Positions 18,848 to 24,676 of a stretch of 63,606 nt of DNA are shown here, one piece after another. The translations under genes and the position numbers were made by a program. Source of the stretch: Candidatus Altimarinota bacterium. GTDB taxonomy: Bacteria; Patescibacteriota; Gracilibacteria; JAHISY01. Where the stretch lies: NCBI GenBank assembly GCA_021735425.1, contig JAIPGZ010000005.1, positions 1 to 63,606 on the forward strand, read 5' to 3'. The stretch's first letter is position 1. Every line of letters starts with the position of its first letter. The notes under the pieces were generated by a model that was not told the DNA's origin, ran no database searches, and saw nothing but the letters and a program-made list of their open reading frames with translations.

Positions 18848-19513
18848 TTGAATTTATTTATTGTTGCCACACCGATTGGAAATCTAGGAGATATGACTTT
18901 CAGAGCAGTTGAAATTTTGCAAAAAGTTGATTTGGTGGCTGCCGAAAACACAAATACCGCAATGAAACTTTTCGCCAAATTCGACATCCATACTCCGTTT
19001 ACCTCTTTCCATGCGCATTCCAACGAGAAAAAAGTCAGCGAGCTAGTGGAAAAAATGCAGACAGGCAAAACGATTGCCTTGATTTCCGAAGCTGGTACAC
19101 CCGGCATTTCCGACCCTGGCTTTGCTTTAATCCAAGCTGCTATTCAAGTCAAAATTCCAGTAGTCCCGATTCCGGGCTGCTGCGCGGCAATTGCCGGTTT
19201 GAGTGGCAGCGGTTTGCGGATGGACAAATTCACTTTCCTCGGTTTCCTGCCGCTGAAAAAAGGACGCCAGAAACTTTTCGAAAGTTTGCGTGACAAAAAC
19301 GAAACCATCATTTTTTACGAATCACCGCACCGAATTTTGAAAACAATTTCTCAAATCAAAGCTGTTTTGGGCGACGAGCGGAGAGTTGTTTTGGCGCGAG
19401 AACTGACGAAAATCCACGAAGAATTTTTTCGAGGAACTTTGGCGGAAGCGGTGGATTTTTTGAACTCAAAGAAGGTGCGAGGGGAGTTCACGGTTTTGAT
19501 TGAGGGGACTTAG
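18848..19513 (+). CDS. rsmI: 16S rRNA C1402 2'-O-methyltransferase
   Basis: RsmI methylates the ribose of C1402 in 16S rRNA. The protein (221 residues, TTG start) begins LFIVATPIGNLGDMTFRAVEIL, typical of the family, and has the SAM-binding ALISEAGTPGISDPGF and the later IIFYESPHRILKTI. Two family positions differ: AAENTNT where most have AAEDTR, and SEAGTP where most have SDAGTP. It overlaps a convergent hypothetical gene by 26 nt. Confidence 0.92.
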   Translation: MNLFIVATPIGNLGDMTFRAVEILQKVDLVAAENTNTAMKLFAKFDIHTPFTSFHAHSNEKKVSELVEKMQTGKTIALISEAGTPGISDPGFALIQAAIQVKIPVVPIPGCCAAIAGLSGSGLRMDKFTFLGFLPLKKGRQKLFESLRDKNETIIFYESPHRILKTISQIKAVLGDERRVVLARELTKIHEEFFRGTLAEAVDFLNSKKVRGEFTVLIEGT

Positions 19514-20144
19514 TCTGCTTTTTTTCCTCTTGCGTAGAATCTATCTTGCACCATAATTTCTCCACCCCGATCCTCACAGCTTGTGTGACTTTTTTTCTAA
19601 TCTCCTCAGGGATGTCCATGGTTTTAACATTTGGCAACCCTCTGAGATAATCAATATCACCTATTGATGTTGGGGAATAGGTATCTAATAAATCGTTAAT
19701 TTCCGCAGCAAAATCATCTCGGAATCCTGCAACTATGCCCCGTAGTGGATAAATCCATTTTTTCTCCCTGCTATTCTTAATCTCTTTTCCGAGTAGTTCA
19801 GATAACTGCGAACTCTGAATGTCACAATCGCAACCCAGTATTCTACGAAATCCCATCACAAATTTACTAATTTCTTTGTTGTAAGTAATAAAAAAACCTA
19901 AACGAATAGCATCATTTTCGTCAAAAAAACTTTTAATATTATAAAAAGCAGACTTTAACTCTTCTGTAATGTAGGCAGCACGTAATATACTCCCATCTAT
20001 CTTTTCAGGATTTTTTTCATCAGGATGTCCCTTCAAAGGAAAAGGCACATTTTTGAAGCCAGAACCAATCTCAAAAAGATCCTTCTCAAAATCTACTCCA
20101 AGGACTTTTACTTGATCTTCCGTTATTTCAACTTTTTCACTCAT
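19488..20144 (-). CDS. Hypothetical protein
   Basis: 218 residues from ATG 20144 (MSEKVEITEDQVKVLGVDF). An in-frame upstream ATG at 20225 would add a 27-residue hydrophobic leader (FFSSFALLFLLLILK); which start is used is open. It is a soluble helical protein with a single Cys-rich spot (LGCDCDI) and a charged tail. I do not recognise a family. Codon and base content are more AT-rich than the neighbours, suggesting later acquisition. It is convergent with rsmI. Confidence 0.6.
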   Translation of the reverse strand: MSEKVEITEDQVKVLGVDFEKDLFEIGSGFKNVPFPLKGHPDEKNPEKIDGSILRAAYITEELKSAFYNIKSFFDENDAIRLGFFITYNKEISKFVMGFRRILGCDCDIQSSQLSELLGKEIKNSREKKWIYPLRGIVAGFRDDFAAEINDLLDTYSPTSIGDIDYLRGLPNVKTMDIPEEIRKKVTQAVRIGVEKLWCKIDSTQEEKKQTKSPQSKP

Positions 20145-20264
20145 TTTTAAAATTAGAAGAAGAAATAATAAAGCAAAAGAGCTGAAAAATAAAATCCCAT
20201 CTCCCATATTCATTCCACAATTCATGTTTTGCGCTAAAATTCCCGAAACTAAACTAAATCAAAT

Positions 20265-22916
20265 TTGGCAGATTACTTCTTTCAGGCCGCCATTGGATTA
20301 GCTGGAATCGTGGTGCTCATTTTGGGTTGGAAAATCTTTCTCGCAATTCAACAGTACCGTTTCCGCCGAAAGCAAAAACGCGTTTTGCTTTCGATTCGCG
20401 TCAGCCGTTTAAATGAAAAGCTGCCGATTGTTGCCGAACAGATGTTCGCCGTGTTGCACGGTATCATTCACCAGCTTTCGTTTTTTGAGAAAGTACGAGG
20501 TGTCGTCCCAGAAAGCTTCGCTTGCGAGATTGCGAATGTCGATTCGCAAATTAAATTCTACATACAAACTCCGATTCATCTTCGAAATTTCGTCGAAAAT
20601 CAGGTTTACGCCCAATATCCGGATGTCGAGATTGCAGTCGTCGAGGATTATCTGGCAGAGAAAAAGATTGAAATTTGCTCGCCGGCAGAGTTGCCCGAAA
20701 TTTCGGATTCCAAAACTTTGGCAGCAGTCGAGTCTGGTCTCGCGCCCGCTGGGGCAGAATTTGAGAAGCTCGATAACTTCGCGAACGCGGTGGGAGCGGA
20801 GCTAACTTTCACTGATCCGGACATTTACCCAATCAAGAGACACTCCCAATTCGAAGATAAAATCACTCGCACCGCCGTCGATACTTTGAGCGGGATTACC
20901 TCGGCGCTGATGAAGCTACCCGGCGAAAACGACATCGCCGCGGTTCAAATCGTCGCCCAACCACTGCCCGATTGGTGGAGAGTCCGCGCCACAAAGTGCG
21001 CCCGCATCCTTGGTAAAAATGTTTTTTTCGGAATCGAGAAGTTACAAAAAATTTACGTGCGGGTTTTCATGACGCGCAGTCTTTGGGTGCGAACAGTTTT
21101 CTTCCCTTTTTATTTAATTTTCTTTTTCCAAGGTTTGATGGCCGGCAGCAAAGTGAAATTTAGTAGTACTGAAAACGGTGGCGGCGGGGATGATATTTTG
21201 GAGGAACTCGCGAATAAAGCCCATGACAACGAGTCAGCACACGACGCGATGATGGACAAAGTAGTGAAGATGGCTTTCGATGTTTCCATACGGGTAGTTT
21301 TCGTGCCAACGCTCAAAGATAAAGCTGCCAGCGCGATGAAGGTACGGGAATTGGCGGGGGCATTCAAACAATTCAATCAGCCGCATCTGAATGGCTTCAA
21401 AGTCGCGGAGACTGGCGGGCAAGAAATTTTGGAAAGATTTCGCAACCGCGAGCTTTACCAGACTTTTGTTTTGAATACTGAAGAACTCGCGACTGTCTTT
21501 CACCTGCCGAATATCGAAGTCAAAACTCCCAACATTTTTTGGGTGAATAGCAAGAAGCTCGAACCGCCGATTGATTTACCGAATCCGGCGAAAGAGCCAG
21601 AAATCACGACTCTCGGGAGATCGAACTACCGCGGCGTGGATAAATTATTTGGCGTCCGCCAAGAAGACCGCCGCCGCCACATTTACATCATTGGAAAGAC
21701 TGGTATGGGTAAATCAACCTTGCTGGAAAATATGGTGATTAGTGACATCCGCGAAGGCAAAGGGGTCGCGGTGGTCGATCCGCACGGCGACCTCGCTGAC
21801 AGCATTCTGGATAACATTCCATCGAATCGGACGAACGATGTCATCGTCTTCGATCCCTCCGACCGCGATTTTCCAGTGGCTTTCAACATGCTAGAAAATA
21901 TCGATCCGGCGATGAATAGCGTCGTGGCGTCAGGACTCGTCGGTATTTTCAAAAAACTTTACGCTGAGAGTTGGGGACCGCGATTGGAACACATTTTGCG
22001 CAACACGATTCTTTCACTGCTCGAAAGTCCAGGCATGACGATGCTCGGAATCCCCAGGATGTTGGTCGACGCCGATTTCCGACGGAAGGTCGTCCGCCAA
22101 ATCAGCGACCCAATCGTGAAGAAGTTTTGGAAGGATGAATTCGATGCGATGCAGGAAAGACAACGTACCGAGGCGATTTCGCCGATTCAAAATAAAGTCG
22201 GGCAGTTCCTCTCATCTTCAATCATCCGCAATATCGTCGGGCAGCCGAAGTCGATGGTTGATCTCCGTTTCGCGATGGACAAGAAAAAAATCTTCATCTG
22301 CAACCTCTCGAAAGGCAAAATCGGGGAAGATAATTCCTCACTCCTCGGCTCGATGATTATCACGAAATTCCAGCTCGACGCGATGAGCCGCTCGAATATT
22401 CCGGAAAAAGACCGGACTGATTTTTACCTTTACGTCGATGAGTTTCAGAATTTTGCGACCGACTCTTTTGCCACGATTCTCTCCGAAGCGCGCAAATACC
22501 GACTGAATCTGACCATGGCGAATCAGTACATCGCACAAATGCCGGAAGAAGTGAGCGACGCAGTTTTTGGCAATGTCGGCTCGCTGCTCGCCTTCCAAGT
22601 CGGTTTCGACGACGCCGAATATATCTCGAATCAATTCAGCGAAATCGCGCTGCCGAACGATCTCGTCCAACTGCCGAAATACAATCTTTATTCCAAACTC
22701 TTAATCGACGGGATGCCGTCGCAACCCTTCAGCGCCGCCACGCTGCCTCCTGTCGAGAGTGGTTTCGAGGAGGGGCGGAGAGAGAAGGTCATCAAATTCT
22801 CACGGGAACGCTACGCCCGACCGCGAGCTGTCGTGGAAGAGAAGATTAAGCGGTGGAGTGAGGAGAAGGAGAAAAAAACTTTGCTAGGAGATGAGAAGAA
22901 GAAATTAAAAAGGTAG
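20265..22916 (+). CDS. TraG/VirB4-like type IV secretion ATPase, paralogue 1
   Basis: An 883-residue P-loop ATPase of the HerA/TraG/VirB4 group, as found in Patescibacteria. An N-terminal membrane segment (about residues 5-27) is followed by a 400-residue domain, then the ATPase core: Walker A GKTGMGKSTLLENM near residue 476, Walker B VAVVDPHGDLADSIL near 505, and the TraM-recognition-like YLYVDEFQNFATDSFATIL near 722. The end is basic and charged. It starts from TTG 20265 with a TAAAAT box 24 nt upstream. A close relative is encoded at 32791-35322. These ATPases would power export or pilus assembly together with the pilin operon at 41.6-50 kb. Its stop codon lies inside a REP palindrome unit. 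Confidence 0.85.
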   Translation: MADYFFQAAIGLAGIVVLILGWKIFLAIQQYRFRRKQKRVLLSIRVSRLNEKLPIVAEQMFAVLHGIIHQLSFFEKVRGVVPESFACEIANVDSQIKFYIQTPIHLRNFVENQVYAQYPDVEIAVVEDYLAEKKIEICSPAELPEISDSKTLAAVESGLAPAGAEFEKLDNFANAVGAELTFTDPDIYPIKRHSQFEDKITRTAVDTLSGITSALMKLPGENDIAAVQIVAQPLPDWWRVRATKCARILGKNVFFGIEKLQKIYVRVFMTRSLWVRTVFFPFYLIFFFQGLMAGSKVKFSSTENGGGGDDILEELANKAHDNESAHDAMMDKVVKMAFDVSIRVVFVPTLKDKAASAMKVRELAGAFKQFNQPHLNGFKVAETGGQEILERFRNRELYQTFVLNTEELATVFHLPNIEVKTPNIFWVNSKKLEPPIDLPNPAKEPEITTLGRSNYRGVDKLFGVRQEDRRRHIYIIGKTGMGKSTLLENMVISDIREGKGVAVVDPHGDLADSILDNIPSNRTNDVIVFDPSDRDFPVAFNMLENIDPAMNSVVASGLVGIFKKLYAESWGPRLEHILRNTILSLLESPGMTMLGIPRMLVDADFRRKVVRQISDPIVKKFWKDEFDAMQERQRTEAISPIQNKVGQFLSSSIIRNIVGQPKSMVDLRFAMDKKKIFICNLSKGKIGEDNSSLLGSMIITKFQLDAMSRSNIPEKDRTDFYLYVDEFQNFATDSFATILSEARKYRLNLTMANQYIAQMPEEVSDAVFGNVGSLLAFQVGFDDAEYISNQFSEIALPNDLVQLPKYNLYSKLLIDGMPSQPFSAATLPPVESGFEEGRREKVIKFSRERYARPRAVVEEKIKRWSEEKEKKTLLGDEKKKLKR

Positions 22917-22936
22917 GGAACGGGCATGCCCATTCC
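22913..22936 (+). repeat. REP-like palindrome, copy 1 (GTAG foot)
   Basis: GTAG followed by GGAACGGGCATGCCCATTCC, one mismatch from the perfect palindrome of copies 2 and 3. The TAG stop of the TraG-like gene is the TAG of the GTAG foot. Confidence 0.8.
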
Positions 22937-22967
22937 GGATAATAAATAGAATCGACTAATCCGTTTT

Positions 22968-23510
22968 TTAAAAATTATTTTTATCCTTCGCCCAATTCTC
23001 AGGATTCGACGAAATATATTCGCGAATGAGATTTAATTCCTCGTCGTCGCGAATTATGTGGTCATGGAATGATTTTTGCCACGCGAAATCCATCCGAATT
23101 TTTTGATGAATTTCTTTGGATGCGGCTGATTTGAATGAACCGAGAATTGCGGATAAATTGGATTTTTTTGAGGAGGAACGGGCATGCCCGTTCCCTACGT
23201 CCGCGTTTTCCAAATTTACCGCGTTTTCCACGCCGTTTATCGAATTCCCAATCCGCACAATTCCATGAATATGATTCGGCATCACGACGAATTCATCTAA
23301 TTTCGTGTCGGGGAAATGCGTCGGAATTTCCTGCCAACATTTCACGACAATTTTCCCGCAATCGTTCAAAATCATTTTGTCATCGTGAATCTCACCGAAA
23401 AAATGTTCGCGGTTTTCGGTACAAATCGTGACGAAGTAGGCACCGCCGGTGGCATAATCGAAAAAGGCGAGGCGGGTGCGTTTACGATTGGGTCGGACAA
23501 CAACGGACAT
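22968..23510 (-). CDS. REP-associated tyrosine transposase (RAYT)
   Basis: A 180-residue Y1/HUH transposase of the TnpA_REP type. It shows GAYFVTICTENREHFFGEI, the HUH motif VVMPNHIHGIV near residue 85, and the family end FHDHIIRDDEELNLIREYISSNPENWAKD. Most relatives have Tyr in the (Y)YEHIIR box; here it reads SFHDHIIR, so the nucleophile may be the Tyr of REYI or the enzyme may be weakened. A GTAG-footed palindrome is inserted in its own coding sequence, giving the in-frame peptide DVGNGHARSS near residues 106-115. RAYTs are known to bind and move REP palindromes with a GTAG foot; three such units lie within 700 bp here. Confidence 0.88.
   Translation of the reverse strand: MSVVVRPNRKRTRLAFFDYATGGAYFVTICTENREHFFGEIHDDKMILNDCGKIVVKCWQEIPTHFPDTKLDEFVVMPNHIHGIVRIGNSINGVENAVNLENADVGNGHARSSSKKSNLSAILGSFKSAASKEIHQKIRMDFAWQKSFHDHIIRDDEELNLIREYISSNPENWAKDKNNF
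23175..23198 (-). repeat. REP-like palindrome, copy 2, inside the transposase gene
   Basis: Minus strand reads GTAG then GGAACGGGCATGCCCGTTCC, a perfect 20-bp palindrome, in frame within the RAYT gene. Confidence 0.85.
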
Positions 23511-23581
23511 CGAAATAATTCTAACCCGAGAATGTGGCCCTGTCGGGGCACGCCGTAAAAAAACACAACAGGTGAATCATC

Positions 23582-23605
23582 GTAGGGAACGGGCATGCCC
23601 GTTCC
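23582..23605 (+). repeat. REP-like palindrome, copy 3
   Basis: GTAG (23582-23585) then the perfect palindrome GGAACGGGCATGCCCGTTCC (23586-23605), 72 nt upstream of the transposase start. Gap 23511-23879 holds this unit, a MITE-like copy and a leuS 3'-end copy, and no gene. Confidence 0.85.
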
Positions 23606-23657
23606 GCGTGTCCCAGATGAGAAGAAGAAGTTGCCGGGAAGGAAGAAAATTATTTAT

Positions 23658-23769
23658 AAAATCCTCCCTAGCCCTCCTTTACAAAAGGAGGGAACAAATT
23701 GTCGCTTCGCGGCTTTTTTATTGGCAGAAGGAAAGCCCCTCTTTCGTAAAGAGGGGTTGGGGAGATTTT
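23658..23769 (-). repeat. MITE-like composite palindromic element, copy 2
   Basis: Inverted relative to the copy at 10436-10555. Ends read AAAATCCTCCCTAGCCCTCC and GAGGGGTTGGGGAGATTTT; inner palindromes CCTCCTTTACAAAAGGAGG and CCTCTTTCGTAAAGAGG; the centre keeps GTCGCTTCGCGGC. Confidence 0.75.
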
Positions 23770-23789
23770 ATTGAACACCATACAACTTT

Positions 23790-23829
23790 CTAAACCACCA
23801 AATTCACCATCTTCCCCGGCACGAAGACT
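23790..23829 (-). repeat. leuS 3'-end copy A
   Basis: On the minus strand it reads VFVPGKMVNLVV and a TAG stop, which is the normal end of a leucyl-tRNA synthetase. The true leuS end is 0.9 kb away (24677). About 35 bp are shared with copy B with one mismatch. Confidence 0.8.
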
Positions 23830-23879
23830 TGACTTTTGTCGAAAAAATGTAAGAATGGTTTTTTTAATTAACACCCACT

Positions 23880-24071
23880 ATGAAAGATACTCCAAACTCT
23901 ACACTGATTCAAACAACAAAAGAAGAGGAATTAATTGCTTTTAGTAAGATCGAAGAATCACCAGAGGACATAAAAGCGAAAGCAAAATTGCACTTAGAAA
24001 AAGGACTCTCTCCTACCCAAGCATTGGCATTAGCGTTAAGTCGAGAGAAAATTAATAAAAATCTTTCTTAG
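23880..24071 (+). CDS. Small hypothetical protein between leuS-end copies
   Basis: A 63-residue acidic helical protein (MKDTPNSTLIQTTKEEELIAF...) with no recognised domain. Two helices end in KGLSPTQALALALSREK. A promoter-like TTGACT-N16-AAGAAT begins at the edge of leuS-end copy A and reads into it, and it stops 9 nt before copy B. It may be a cassette gene, for example an antitoxin-sized protein, but that is guesswork. Confidence 0.5.
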   Translation: MKDTPNSTLIQTTKEEELIAFSKIEESPEDIKAKAKLHLEKGLSPTQALALALSREKINKNLS

Positions 24072-24079
24072 TTCAGCCC

Positions 24080-24122
24080 CTAAACCACCAAATTCACCAT
24101 CTTCCCTGGCACGAAAATCTCA
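24080..24122 (-). repeat. leuS 3'-end copy B
   Basis: Minus strand reads EIFVPGKMVNLVV then TAG. It shares about 37 bp with the real leuS end (differing at two or three bases) and 35 bp with copy A. Confidence 0.8.
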
Positions 24123-24144
24123 TTTTTTTATGATGAAAAAACTC

Positions 24145-24173
24145 TTGAAATGCTGTTACGTTTTTGATAAAAT
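24145..24173 (+). promoter_or_regulatory. Strong promoter TTGAAA-N17-TAAAAT
   Basis: -35 TTGAAA (24145-24150), 17-nt spacer, extended -10 TGA-TAAAAT (24168-24173). The expected transcript start (about 24180) coincides with the 5' arm of the structured RNA candidate, and no reading frame follows on this strand. Confidence 0.7.
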
Positions 24174-24179
24174 TGATTT

Positions 24180-24256
24180 GTAAATAGTGCTGGGAGGTTT
24201 CGTACCTCGACGCCGCCATCGGCTTATGGTCGTAAGTGGGAGACAGCACTATTTTC
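24180..24256 (+). ncRNA. Candidate structured small RNA
   Basis: A perfect 11-bp closing stem, AAATAGTGCTG (24182-24192) with CAGCACTATTT (24244-24254), encloses two hairpins: GAGGT/ACCTC with loop TTCGT (24194-24208), and ACG..CCAT/ATGG..CGT (24210-24233). The fold is a three-way junction, followed by TTTTCG. A consensus promoter ends 6-8 nt upstream. It does not match tRNA, SRP, 6S, tmRNA or riboswitch cores that I know. It is convergent with the nuclease-like gene, 5-7 nt from its stop. Confidence 0.6.
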
Positions 24257-24261
24257 GTTGT

Positions 24262-24657
24262 TTAATCAACGCGCATCTCTTTGGGGCGACTGTAAGTAAA
24301 TACAGAATAGACATGTTTTGGACTTACTTCTTTTTGTCTCACAATTACAGTTACCCACTTTCCTCGGATAAAACCCGTGAAATTCCAGTAACGAGTTTTA
24401 CTATTTTCATCTTTTTTGAAAGCTTGGTAGGTGGTAGATTTTTCCAAGAGTTTTTTGGCGTGAGGCAGCAATTCCAGCCTAGAACATAATTCAGATATTT
24501 TTCTTTTTCGACTGTTGATATGCTCCCAGCCTGCCCTAGTCACATAAACCACTTCCCCTTGGAAAGCAGGACAACCTTTTTCACATCCTCGCCATTTTTC
24601 AAAATAAAAATCCTTTTGCTGCTTAATAAATTCATCGACATTTTCAGGAATATTCAT
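24262..24657 (-). CDS. Hypothetical protein, possibly BECR-fold nuclease
   Basis: A 131-residue protein. The pattern VVYVTRAGWEHINSRKRK, then helices (LLPHAKKLLEKSTTYQAF), then RYWNFTGFIRGKWVTVIVRQ and KHVYSVFTY is like that of small BECR-type (barnase/EndoU/colicin/RelE) nuclease domains, with a histidine after the first strand and a basic strand end. This is a fold-level guess by eye. It lies between leuS-end copy B and the true leuS end, convergent with the candidate RNA. It could be a toxin or a housekeeping RNA-binding protein. Confidence 0.55.
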   Translation of the reverse strand: MNIPENVDEFIKQQKDFYFEKWRGCEKGCPAFQGEVVYVTRAGWEHINSRKRKISELCSRLELLPHAKKLLEKSTTYQAFKKDENSKTRYWNFTGFIRGKWVTVIVRQKEVSPKHVYSVFTYSRPKEMRVD

Positions 24658-24676
24658 TTTTGAATTTTTAGATAAA

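Noticed and set aside
24182-24254. attC-type integron recombination site
   Set aside because: The inverted repeat has no GTTRRRY/RYYYAAC core boxes and there is no integrase; a transcribed RNA with promoter fits better.
24182-24254. tRNA, SRP RNA or known riboswitch
   Set aside because: No T-arm, no SRP GGAA tetraloop core, and no riboswitch core that I recognise.
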